Below, in pieces: positions 9,221 to 16,959 of a stretch of DNA of 64,000 nt. The first letter of the stretch is position 1. The number at the start of each line of letters is the position of its first letter. The translations under genes were made by a program, and so were the position numbers. Origin of the DNA: Solirubrobacter phytolaccae (GTDB lineage Bacteria; Actinomycetota; Thermoleophilia; Solirubrobacterales; Solirubrobacteraceae); contig NZ_JAPDDP010000006.1 in the NCBI RefSeq assembly GCF_027587195.1, forward strand, positions 101,901 to 165,900. Direction: 5' to 3'. The notes beneath the pieces were generated by a model, which ran no database searches, was not told the origin of the DNA, and saw only the letters and a program-made list of their open reading frames with translations.

Positions 9221-10570
9221 TCACGTGGTCGCGAGCCGCTCGATCGTCGCCTCGATGTCGCGCTCCGTGGTGCGTGGGTTGATGGTGCACAGCCGCGCGA
9301 CGACGCGGCCGTTGAGCCGCGTGGTGCTGGGCGCGGCGAAGCCGTCGGCGACGGCGCGAGCGACCATCGCGTCGGTCTCCTCGTCCGTCGCGTGCGCGGG
9401 TCGGAAGGTGACGATGCCGAGCGTCGCCGGCGACGTGACCTCCCAGAAGGGGTCGCGGGCGAGCGTCGTCTCGGCGTGCTCGGCGAGCGCGATGCCGTGG
9501 GCGATCGCATCCCGGAATGCGTTGACACCGAACGTTGTCACCGACAACCACAACTTCAGTGCACGTGAAGATCGTGTGAGCTGCGGACCGCGTTCACGCA
9601 GCTGAACGTGGTCATTCTCGGTATCCCGCAGGTACGCGCCTTCGAGGCCGAACGTCGCCTCGAGCAGGCCGCGGTGGCTGACGAGGACGCACCCGATCTC
9701 GTACGGCTGGAAGAGCCACTTGTGGGGGTCCAGCACGAGCGAGTCGGCGCGTTCGATGCCGGCGAGGAGCGCAGCGCCTTGGGCGGTCAGCCGGGCGGGC
9801 CCGCCGTAGGCGCCGTCGACGTGGAACCACAGGTCCTCGCGGGCGGCCTGGTCGGCGAGGTCGTTGAGCGGGTCGACGCTGCCGGTCGACGTGGCCCCGG
9901 CCGTGCCGACGACGAGGAACGGCTGCAGCCCGGCCTCGCGGTCGAGGTGGACCGCGGCGTCGATCGCGGCGGGCTGGAGCCGGTGCGCGGGATCGGCCTT
10001 CAGGACCCGCAGGTTCGCGGGGTTGAAACCGAGGATGCGCCACGCCTTCGCGATCGCCGCGTGCGTGTGCTCCTGCACGTAGCCCGTCGCCTGGTCGCGG
10101 TCCTCGGCCTTCGCGCGCGCGGCGGCCGCCAGCGCGGTGAGCGTGCCGACGCTCCCGCCGCTGACGAGGATGCCCTCGGTGTGCGCCGGCATCCCCATCC
10201 AGCCCCGGAGCCAGTCGACGACGGCGAGCTCCATCGCCGATGCGCCCGCCCCGCCCGTCCAGCTGCCCGCGAACACGTTGTGGCCGGTGCCGATCAGGTC
10301 CGCGAGCACCGAGATCGGGTTGCTCGGGCTGCCGATCCGCGCGAAGAACCGCGGATGATCGCCGCGCTGCCCGCGCGGCAGGACCTCGTCGAACAGGAAG
10401 TCGATCGCTTGCCGAGGGTCGCTCGGTCCGTCCGGCGCCGGCGGGATCGCCATCGGGCCCTGCACAGGCGCGATCGGCGGCTGCGCGTCAAGCCCTTCCC
10501 ACCGATCGACGAGCCGGTCCCACACGTAGTGGCCGAGCGCGCGTAGCTCGTCGGGCGGCAGATCAAGCAT
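9221..10570 (-). CDS. group II PLP-dependent amino acid decarboxylase
   Basis: A 449-residue protein of the aromatic-L-amino-acid/histidine/glutamate decarboxylase fold. Visible motifs are VSGGSVGTLTAL (PLP phosphate region), the conserved VDGAYGGPA strand with the PLP-pyridine aspartate, and DPHKWLFQPYE with the lysine forming the internal aldimine. Length matches bacterial AADC-like enzymes. The substrate (tyrosine, tryptophan, phenylalanine or another) is not decidable. The ATG lies nine bases from a perfect palindrome shared with the divergent alcohol dehydrogenase, which suggests co-regulation and perhaps a pathway from amino acid to amine to aldehyde to alcohol; that pathway is inference. 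Confidence 0.85.
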   Translation of the reverse strand: MLDLPPDELRALGHYVWDRLVDRWEGLDAQPPIAPVQGPMAIPPAPDGPSDPRQAIDFLFDEVLPRGQRGDHPRFFARIGSPSNPISVLADLIGTGHNVFAGSWTGGAGASAMELAVVDWLRGWMGMPAHTEGILVSGGSVGTLTALAAAARAKAEDRDQATGYVQEHTHAAIAKAWRILGFNPANLRVLKADPAHRLQPAAIDAAVHLDREAGLQPFLVVGTAGATSTGSVDPLNDLADQAAREDLWFHVDGAYGGPARLTAQGAALLAGIERADSLVLDPHKWLFQPYEIGCVLVSHRGLLEATFGLEGAYLRDTENDHVQLRERGPQLTRSSRALKLWLSVTTFGVNAFRDAIAHGIALAEHAETTLARDPFWEVTSPATLGIVTFRPAHATDEETDAMVARAVADGFAAPSTTRLNGRVVARLCTINPRTTERDIEATIERLATT

Positions 10571-10579
10571 CCCAGGAAG

Positions 10580-10600
10580 TTAAACGTCCAGGACGTTTAA
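10580..10600. promoter_or_regulatory. perfect 10+1+10 palindrome between divergent genes (candidate operator)
   Basis: Arms TTAAACGTCC and GGACGTTTAA flank a single A. The palindrome fills almost the whole 40-bp divergent region, nine bases from the decarboxylase ATG and ten from the alcohol dehydrogenase ATG. No Shine-Dalgarno fits on either side, so both transcripts may be leaderless and both promoters must overlap the site. Symmetry and A/T-rich ends fit a dimeric repressor of unknown identity. Confidence 0.75.
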
Positions 10601-10610
10601 GTTGTCGGCC

Positions 10611-11636
10611 ATGCGCGCCGCCGTCATGCACTCGTTCGGATCCCCGCTGTCGCTCGAGACCGTCCCGGACCCCGTGGCCGCGCCGGACGGCGCGGTCGTC
10701 AAGGTGCTCGCAACGGGCGTCTGCCGCTCGGACTGGCACGGCTGGATCGGCCACGACCCGTCGATCGAGCTGCCCCACGTGCCGGGCCACGAGCTGTGCG
10801 GCGAAGTCGTCGAGGTGGGCGCGGAGGTGCACGGCATCGCGGTCGGCGACCGGGTCACGGTGCCGTTCTGCTGCGGCTGCGGCGTCTGCGAGCCCTGTCG
10901 CACGGGCGAGACGCAGGTGTGCGAGCGCGACATCCAGCCCGGCTTCACGATCTGGGGCTCGTTCGCGGAGCACGTCGCGCTGCCGCGTGCGGATCTGAAC
11001 CTGGTGCGCGTGCCGGACGCGCTCTCCTCGGTGGACGCCGCGTCGCTGGGCTGCCGCTTCATGACCGCCTGGGCCGCGCTCCACGTCCACGCGCGAGTGC
11101 AGGCCGGCGAGTGGGTCGCGGTGCACGGCTGCGGCGGCGTCGGCCTCGCCGCGGTGATGATCGCCGCCGCCGCGGGCGCGCAGGTCATCGCGGTGGACAT
11201 CGACGACCGCAAGCTCGCCCGAGCGCGCGAGCTCGGCGCGGTCGCGGGCGTGTCCTCGGACGTGGTGCCCTCGATCGTCGACCTCACGGGCGGAGGCGCG
11301 CACGTCTCCCTGGACGCGCTGGGCTCCTCGACCACGTGCGTGAACTCAGTGTCCTGCCTGCGCCGCCGCGGCCGCCACGCCCAGGTCGGCCTCCTGCTCG
11401 CCGAAGAGCGCTCGGTCGCGGTCCCGATGGCGCGCGTGATCGGCTGGGAGCTCCAGGTCCTCGGCGTCCACGGCATGGCGGTGCGCCACTACGACGCCAT
11501 GCTCCGCGCGGTGGCGGCCGGGTCGGTGCGCCCGGGCGAGCTGGTCGCGAAGACGATCGCGCTCGACGCGGTCGGCGACGAAGTGGCCTCGATGGGCCAG
11601 TTCGCGCAGGAGGGCGTGACGGTCGTCGTGCCCTAG
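10611..11636 (+). CDS. zinc-dependent medium-chain alcohol dehydrogenase
   Basis: A 341-residue MDR enzyme. The catalytic zinc ligands lie in GVCRSDWHGW (Cys) and PGHELCGEVVEVG (His and Glu). The structural zinc lobe is CCGCGVCEPCRTGETQVCE, and the NAD(P) Rossmann motif is HGCGGVGLAAVMIA, followed by VIAVDIDD, whose aspartate favours NAD. I chose the ATG at 10611; a TTG at 10602 would begin right beside the operator. It diverges from the PLP decarboxylase across a shared palindrome. The substrate is unknown; it may oxidise or reduce an alcohol or aldehyde derived from the amine pathway. Confidence 0.88.
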   Translation: MRAAVMHSFGSPLSLETVPDPVAAPDGAVVKVLATGVCRSDWHGWIGHDPSIELPHVPGHELCGEVVEVGAEVHGIAVGDRVTVPFCCGCGVCEPCRTGETQVCERDIQPGFTIWGSFAEHVALPRADLNLVRVPDALSSVDAASLGCRFMTAWAALHVHARVQAGEWVAVHGCGGVGLAAVMIAAAAGAQVIAVDIDDRKLARARELGAVAGVSSDVVPSIVDLTGGGAHVSLDALGSSTTCVNSVSCLRRRGRHAQVGLLLAEERSVAVPMARVIGWELQVLGVHGMAVRHYDAMLRAVAAGSVRPGELVAKTIALDAVGDEVASMGQFAQEGVTVVVP

Positions 11637-11683
11637 CGGCTACGGCTGCCACATCCGCGCGCACGCCCGTTTTGGAGACATGC

Positions 11684-11736
11684 CACGCGAGCGTCGAGTT
11701 TCTCGGCTCCAGCACGAGAAAGTCGACGCTCGCGTG
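11684..11736. repeat. long near-perfect inverted repeat (22-bp arms)
   Basis: The left arm 11684-11705 and right arm 11715-11736 are reverse complements with a single mismatch; the loop is GCTCCAGCA. It begins 48 bases after the alcohol dehydrogenase stop. No T tract follows, so it is not a standard terminator. Its length is far above the other hairpins in the window. It could be a REP-like or MITE-like unit, or a stable 3' end protecting the upstream mRNA. I did not find a second copy by eye. Confidence 0.7.
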
Positions 11737-11790
11737 ACAAGGGCCGTGATCGTTTTGCAGAGCGGAACGAGCCCGAGCGAATCGCCGAGG

Positions 11791-11807
11791 GGAACGCAAC
11801 GCGTTCC
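11791..11807. repeat. small perfect hairpin
   Basis: Arms GGAACGC and GCGTTCC around AAC, in the gap between the alcohol dehydrogenase and the convergent M20 peptidase. Function unknown; it could contribute to termination of the plus-strand transcript. Confidence 0.35.
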
Positions 11808-11887
11808 ACAGTCCGGGGAACCCGGCTCATTTGCACAAGAGCGCACCGGCCGCGGCGCCCGACGGTGTGCTCGCCGTTACCGCGGCT

Positions 11888-13072
11888 TCAAGCGCACCAC
11901 TCCGCCGCAGCGAGCGCCAGCACCAAGGTCGTTGCGCGCACCGACTCGAGGTCCACCCACTCGTCCGGCGCGTGCAGGTTCCCGCCGATCGGTCCGTAAC
12001 ACGTCGCGGGCACGCCCTCGTGGACCACGAACGCCCGCGCGTCCGTCGTGCCCGTGAACGCGAGCCATTCCAGCTCGTCGTCGTGGACCAGCGCGTGCGC
12101 CCGCCCGAGCACGTCGAACAGCGGCAGCGACCGCTCGAGCCCGAAGCCGTGCGCGCGGAAGCCGCGCCACTCGACCGGGACGCGCACCGCGGCCTCGAAG
12201 CGGGACATGACCTCGTCGAGGTCGGCGTCCACGTCGACGCCGAGACGCACCTCGACGATGCACTCCTCGGGCACGGACGAGGCCCAGTCGCCCGCCTGGA
12301 GCACGCCGACGTTGTAGTTGAACGGGTGCGCGTGGTCGGCGAACCAGCGTGACCGTGGCTCGGCGTTGACCTCGGCCTCCAGGGCCTTGATCCGCTCGAT
12401 CACGGGCATCGCGGCCAGCGCGGCGTTGATGGCTTGGTCCGCCCGTTCAGCGTGGGCGGCCTTGCCATGGACGGTCAACCGCGCCCACAGCACGCCGACC
12501 TGCGCCTCCAACGCCGCGTGGTTGAAGGGCTCGGGGATGAGCGCCGCATCCGTGCGCGGGCAGCGGGCCCGGCAGGCGGCGGCGCCGTTGCCCGTGCACT
12601 CCTCCTCGACGACGGTCTCGACGAAGACGTCGCCGCGCAGGCCGGCCTCGCTGAGCGCGCGCACGGCGCCGAGCATCGCCACCACGCCGGCCTTCATGTC
12701 CGCGGCGCCGCGGCCGTACATGCGGCCGCCGTCGATCTCGGCCCCCCACGGGTCATACGACCAGCGATGCTCCAGGGTCGCGGGGACGACGTCGATGTGA
12801 CCGTTGAAGGTCAGCGAGCGCCCGCCGCCCAGCCCGGCGAGCCGCGCCGTGACGTTCGGGCGCCCGGCGTACCCCATCAACGGCGGCGAGGCGCCGGGCA
12901 CGTCGGGGTTCACGTCCCACAGCTGCGGCTGCAGCCCGATCGAGCGCAGCTCCTCGGCCACGAGCTCCTGGGCGGCAAGCTCGTTGCCCAGCGTGCTGGG
13001 CACGCGCACGAGCTCCTTCAACAGCGCGAGTTGGCGGTTCCAACCCGCGTCGACGGCACTGCGCAGGTCCAT
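11888..13072 (-). CDS. M20-family metallopeptidase (ArgE/DapE/succinyl-diaminopimelate type)
   Basis: A 394-residue protein with the M20 pattern: FNGHIDVVP (His, then Asp), YGRGAADMKAG (bridging Asp), VVEEECTGNGA (catalytic Glu-Glu), and a terminal ATCYGPIGGNLHAPDEWV with the last histidine. The lid domain lies around residues 190-300. The family removes acyl groups or hydrolyses dipeptides; the exact substrate is open. I chose the ATG at 13072. It diverges from the acyl-CoA dehydrogenase at 13099 with only 26 bases between starts, and converges on the alcohol dehydrogenase across 250 bases of hairpin-rich sequence. Confidence 0.87.
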   Translation of the reverse strand: MDLRSAVDAGWNRQLALLKELVRVPSTLGNELAAQELVAEELRSIGLQPQLWDVNPDVPGASPPLMGYAGRPNVTARLAGLGGGRSLTFNGHIDVVPATLEHRWSYDPWGAEIDGGRMYGRGAADMKAGVVAMLGAVRALSEAGLRGDVFVETVVEEECTGNGAAACRARCPRTDAALIPEPFNHAALEAQVGVLWARLTVHGKAAHAERADQAINAALAAMPVIERIKALEAEVNAEPRSRWFADHAHPFNYNVGVLQAGDWASSVPEECIVEVRLGVDVDADLDEVMSRFEAAVRVPVEWRGFRAHGFGLERSLPLFDVLGRAHALVHDDELEWLAFTGTTDARAFVVHEGVPATCYGPIGGNLHAPDEWVDLESVRATTLVLALAAAEWCA

Positions 13073-13098
13073 CCCGAAACGGTGGCACACTCCGGCAC

Positions 13099-14256
13099 GT
13101 GACGGACTTCTACCTGCTCGACGAGAAGCTCACCGACGACGAGCGCGGCATCCGGGACCGGCTGCGCGCGTTCTGCGCGGCCGAGATCACGCCCGTGATC
13201 AACGGCTACTGGGAGCGGGCCGAGTTCCCGTTCGAGCTGGTCCCGAAGATCGCGACGCTGCAGATGGCCGGCGGGACGATCGAGGGCTACGGCTGCCCCG
13301 GGATGAGCGCGACCGCGGCCGGCCTGGTGAGCATGGAGTGGGCCCGCGCCGACGGGAGCATGGGCACGTTCTACGGGGTGCACTCGAACCTCGCGATGCA
13401 GTCGATCGCGATGCTCGGCTCGGACGAGCAGAAGGCGCGCTGGCTCCCGCCGATGGCGGACCTGGACGCGATCGGCGCCTTCGCGCTGACCGAGCCCGAG
13501 CACGGCAGCGACGCCGTCCACCTCGAGACGAGCGTGCGGCGCGAGCAGGACGAGTTCGTCATCAACGGCCGCAAGCGCTGGATCGGCAACGCGAGCATCG
13601 CCGACGTCGTCATCGTCTGGGCGCGCGACGAGGACGGCCACGTCGGCGGCTACCTGGTCGAGAAGGGCACGCTCGGCTTCGACGCGACCGTGATGACCGG
13701 CAAGACCGCGCTCCGGGCCGTCTGGCAGGCCGACATCACGATGACCGACGTCCGCGTCCCCGCCCACAACAAGCTCCCCGGCTGCCGCAACTTCCGCGAC
13801 GTCGCGGGCGTGCTCTCCCGCACGCGCTACACCGTCGCCTGGCGCGCGCTCGGCATGGCGCTCGGCGCCTACGAGGCGGCGCTCGCCTACGCGAAGGAGC
13901 GCGAGCAGTTCGGCAAGCCGATCGCGAGCTACCAGCTCGTGCAGGACAAGCTCAGCCGCATGCTCGCCGAGATCACAGCCATGCAGCTGCTGTGCCTGCG
14001 CCTCTCCGAGCTGGTCGAGGACGGCCGCCTCACCGCCGGGATGGCGTCGATGGCCAAGATGAACCACGCCGCGAAGGCGCGCGAGATCGTCGGCATGGCC
14101 CGCGACATCCTCGGCGGCAACGGCATCCTGCTCGAGAACCACGTCGCGCGCCAGCACGCCGACATGGAGGCGATCTTCACCTTCGAGGGCACGGACAGCA
14201 TCCAGGCCCTGATCGTGGCCCGCGAGATCACGGGCCACAACGCGATCACTACGTGA
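13099..14256 (+). CDS. acyl-CoA dehydrogenase, glutaryl-CoA dehydrogenase-like
   Basis: A 385-residue FAD acyl-CoA dehydrogenase. Motifs are GAFALTEPEHGSDA, RKRWIGNASIADVVIVWA and the C-terminal FEGTDSIQALIVAREITG, where the glutamate in FEGT is the expected catalytic base; this position and the ALIVxREITG tail are typical of the glutaryl-CoA dehydrogenase branch. The start is GTG. It runs into a paralogue of the same branch on the opposite strand with an eight-base overlap of the 3' ends. Glutaryl-CoA is a guess from family resemblance only. Confidence 0.85.
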   Translation: MTDFYLLDEKLTDDERGIRDRLRAFCAAEITPVINGYWERAEFPFELVPKIATLQMAGGTIEGYGCPGMSATAAGLVSMEWARADGSMGTFYGVHSNLAMQSIAMLGSDEQKARWLPPMADLDAIGAFALTEPEHGSDAVHLETSVRREQDEFVINGRKRWIGNASIADVVIVWARDEDGHVGGYLVEKGTLGFDATVMTGKTALRAVWQADITMTDVRVPAHNKLPGCRNFRDVAGVLSRTRYTVAWRALGMALGAYEAALAYAKEREQFGKPIASYQLVQDKLSRMLAEITAMQLLCLRLSELVEDGRLTAGMASMAKMNHAAKAREIVGMARDILGGNGILLENHVARQHADMEAIFTFEGTDSIQALIVAREITGHNAITT

Positions 14257-15433
14257 AGGCCGGGAGCCCCGTGATCGCCTGACCGAGGATCAACGTGTGC
14301 ATCTCGTGCGTGCCCTCGTACGTGAGCACCGACTCGAGGTTGTTCGCGTGGCGCAGGACCGGATACTCCAGCGTCACGCCGTTGGCGCCGAGGATCGTCC
14401 GGGCCGTGCGCGCCACGTCGATCGCGGCGCTGACGTTGTGGTACTTGCCGTAGGACACCTGCTCCGTGCGCAGCGTCCCGGCGTCCTTCATCCGCCCGAG
14501 GTGCAGCGCGAGCATCGTCGAGTTGGAGACCTTGACCGCCATGTCCACGAGCTTGGCCTGCGTGAGCTGGAAGCCCGCGATCGGCTTGTCGAACTGCACG
14601 CGGGTCTTGGCGTACTCGAGGGCCGCCTCGTAACACGCGCGCGCCGCGCCCGCCGCGCCGAAGACGATCCCGAAGCGCGCCTCGTTCAGGCAGCTCAAAG
14701 GCGCCCGCAGCGACGTCGCCTCCGGCAGCCGGCTGGACTCGGGCACCTCCACGTTGTCGAGCACGAGCTCGCTGGTCACCGACGCGCGCAGCGAGAGCTT
14801 GCCGTGCATGACGGGCGCGCTGAACCCGGGCGTGCCCTGCTCGACCAGGAACCCGTTGACCTTGCCGTCCTCGTTCTTCGCCCAGACGACGGCCACGTCC
14901 GCCAGCGAGCCGTTGGTGATCCACATCTTCGAGCCGTTGAGCACCCAGCCGGCGTCCGTCTTCTTCGCGCGCGTGCGCATGCCCGCGGGATTGGACCCCG
15001 CGTCCGGCTCGGTCAGCCCGAAGCAGCCGATCAGCTCACCGGCAGCCATGCCCGGCAGCCAGCGCTCCTTCTGCTCCTCGCTGCCCCACCGGTGGATCGC
15101 GAACATCGCCAGCGAGCCCTGCACCGAGCAGAACGACCGCAGGCCGGAATCGCCCGCCTCGAGCTCCAGGCACGTGAGCCCGTACGCCGTCGCCGACGCG
15201 CCCGCGCAGCCGTAGCCCTCCAGGTGCATGCCCAGCAGCCCCAGCTGACCGAGGTCGAGCCCGATCCCGTCCGGCAGCGACCCGGCCTCGAAGTGCTCCG
15301 CCACCACCGGCAGGAACTTCTCGCGCACGTACTGGCGCACGGTGCTGCGGATCAGCCGCTCCTCGTCGTCGAGCTGCGCGTCCAGCGCGATCGGATCGAG
15401 CGGATCGAAGGTCGGGAGGGTGGCGGTGGACAT
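14249..15433 (-). CDS. acyl-CoA dehydrogenase, probable glutaryl-CoA dehydrogenase
   Basis: A 394-residue FAD acyl-CoA dehydrogenase with GCFGLTEPDAGSNP, SKMWITNGSLADVAVVWAK and YEGTHEMHTLILGQAITG. The YEGTH..H motif with its catalytic glutamate closely matches known glutaryl-CoA dehydrogenases, which oxidise and decarboxylate glutaryl-CoA to crotonyl-CoA in lysine and tryptophan breakdown. I chose the ATG at 15433 (MSTATLP). It diverges from the MFS transporter across 53 bases and converges with the related gene at 13099. Confidence 0.87.
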   Translation of the reverse strand: MSTATLPTFDPLDPIALDAQLDDEERLIRSTVRQYVREKFLPVVAEHFEAGSLPDGIGLDLGQLGLLGMHLEGYGCAGASATAYGLTCLELEAGDSGLRSFCSVQGSLAMFAIHRWGSEEQKERWLPGMAAGELIGCFGLTEPDAGSNPAGMRTRAKKTDAGWVLNGSKMWITNGSLADVAVVWAKNEDGKVNGFLVEQGTPGFSAPVMHGKLSLRASVTSELVLDNVEVPESSRLPEATSLRAPLSCLNEARFGIVFGAAGAARACYEAALEYAKTRVQFDKPIAGFQLTQAKLVDMAVKVSNSTMLALHLGRMKDAGTLRTEQVSYGKYHNVSAAIDVARTARTILGANGVTLEYPVLRHANNLESVLTYEGTHEMHTLILGQAITGLPAFT

Positions 15434-15486
15434 GCCCCAAGGGTACGCCCGGAATATGTCTGATGTTTGGTGGGTATTCGGCTCCA

Positions 15487-16959
15487 ATGAGGAGAGCCTG
15501 GCCCGCATATCGCACCCTGTGGATCTTCCTGCTGCTCGGCTGGACCGTCAGCGCCGCCGACCGCGCCCTCACCGGCCCGGTGGTCACCTGGATGATCGAG
15601 AACAAGGTCGGGTTCCTCTCCGCCACTGAGAACCGGTACGCGCTCGGCGGCCTGATCGGCGGCCTGTTCTTCGCCGGCTACATGCTCACCCAGTTCCCCG
15701 GCGGCTACCTCGGCGACAAGTACGGGCACCGCACGATCATCACCATCAGCCTCATCTGGGCCGGCATCGCGACGATGCTCAGCGGCTTCATCACCGGCCT
15801 CGTCGCGTTCATCGCCATCCGCGTGCTCACGGGCCTCGGCGAGGGCGCGTTCTACTCCAACGACCGCAGCCTGATCGCCGCCGAGACGCCCCAGGAGAAG
15901 CGCAGCCTCGGCATGGGCGTCGTCATCACCGGCCTCGCGCTCGGCATCACGATCGCGACCGTGTTCGCGCCGAACATGATCGAGCTCGGCGGCAGCGTGT
16001 TCAGCGACGGCGAGGACGCCTGGCGGATGCCGTTCCTGATTCTCGGCGCGGCGACGCTCGTGGTCGGGATCGCGACCGCCGCGTACTTCCGCCGTCAGGA
16101 GCGCGGGCTCCCCTACGCCCGCGCCACCCTGCACCTGCTCGCCTACTCCGCCGTCGGCCTCGCGGCGGTCATGGGCGTGTACTTCGTCGGGGACGCCGCG
16201 GGGCTGAGCGACCTGTGGATCGCGATCCTCGAGGTCGGGCTCGCGCTCGGTCTCGTCGCGTTCGTCTTCTCGCGCCGCCAGACCGAGATGGGCGCGGTGC
16301 TCCAGAACCGCGACCTGGTGCTGATCAACCTGGCGTTCATCGCGGTGCTGTGGAACCTATGGTTCTTCAGCTTCTGGTCGGTGTCGATCGTCGCCGACGC
16401 CGCCGGCTCGTCGTTCGGCCGCAGCGCGATGATCGCCGCGTTCAACGCCGGCGCGGGCATCCTCGGCTTCCCGACCGGCGGCTGGCTGTCGGACGTCGCG
16501 GTGCGCCGGGGGATCGGCCGCAAGCCGCTCGTGGTCGGCTTCACCGCCGCCCAGTGCGTGCTGACCGTGATCTTCGGCTTCGTCGTCGCGGCAGGCGCGG
16601 CGAACGTGTGGCTGATGGCCGGCCTGCTGTTCTCCGCGAGCACGTTCTTCAACGCCATGCAGCCGATCGCGCACGCGATGCTGGCCGACATCGCGGCCCC
16701 GGAGCATCACGGCGCGGCGTTCGGCATGAACAACCTGATCGGGGAGATCGGCGCCGTGCTCTCGCCCGCCGTGAGCGGCGCGCTGCGCGACGCGACCGGC
16801 GGCTGGTCCGCCGCCGTCTTCGTGGACGCCGCGCTGATCGGCGGCGCGGTGATCCTGTTCCTGCTGGTGCGGGAGGCGACGAGCGTGGGCGACCGGCCCG
16901 CCGGAAGGTTCCGGCGGGCCGATTCCCAGACGACTACGGCTGCGTCGTCGACAGCGTGA
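15487..16959 (+). CDS. MFS transporter
   Basis: A 490-residue major facilitator with about 12 hydrophobic segments. The loop 2-3 motif GGYLGDKYGHRTI and the helix RVLTGLGEGAFYSNDRSLIAAE are characteristic of the anion/organic acid (ACS/OPA-like) branch. Substrate unknown; a carboxylate taken up for the adjacent acyl-CoA dehydrogenase step is possible. I chose the ATG at 15487 before RRAWPAYR; an ATG at 15463 is in frame. The last 30 residues are polar and encoded partly by a perfect hairpin that seems to belong to the convergent S15 gene. The 3' end overlaps that gene by 26 bases. Confidence 0.87.
   Translation: MRRAWPAYRTLWIFLLLGWTVSAADRALTGPVVTWMIENKVGFLSATENRYALGGLIGGLFFAGYMLTQFPGGYLGDKYGHRTIITISLIWAGIATMLSGFITGLVAFIAIRVLTGLGEGAFYSNDRSLIAAETPQEKRSLGMGVVITGLALGITIATVFAPNMIELGGSVFSDGEDAWRMPFLILGAATLVVGIATAAYFRRQERGLPYARATLHLLAYSAVGLAAVMGVYFVGDAAGLSDLWIAILEVGLALGLVAFVFSRRQTEMGAVLQNRDLVLINLAFIAVLWNLWFFSFWSVSIVADAAGSSFGRSAMIAAFNAGAGILGFPTGGWLSDVAVRRGIGRKPLVVGFTAAQCVLTVIFGFVVAAGAANVWLMAGLLFSASTFFNAMQPIAHAMLADIAAPEHHGAAFGMNNLIGEIGAVLSPAVSGALRDATGGWSAAVFVDAALIGGAVILFLLVREATSVGDRPAGRFRRADSQTTTAASSTA
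16894..16921 (-). terminator. 12-bp hairpin inside the MFS 3' end, likely terminator of the S15 gene
   Basis: Perfect arms CGGCCCGCCGGA and TCCGGCGGGCCG around AGGT. It lies 12 bases downstream of the minus-strand S15 stop (16934) and within the coding tail of the plus-strand MFS gene. No T tract follows on either strand. Confidence 0.55.
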
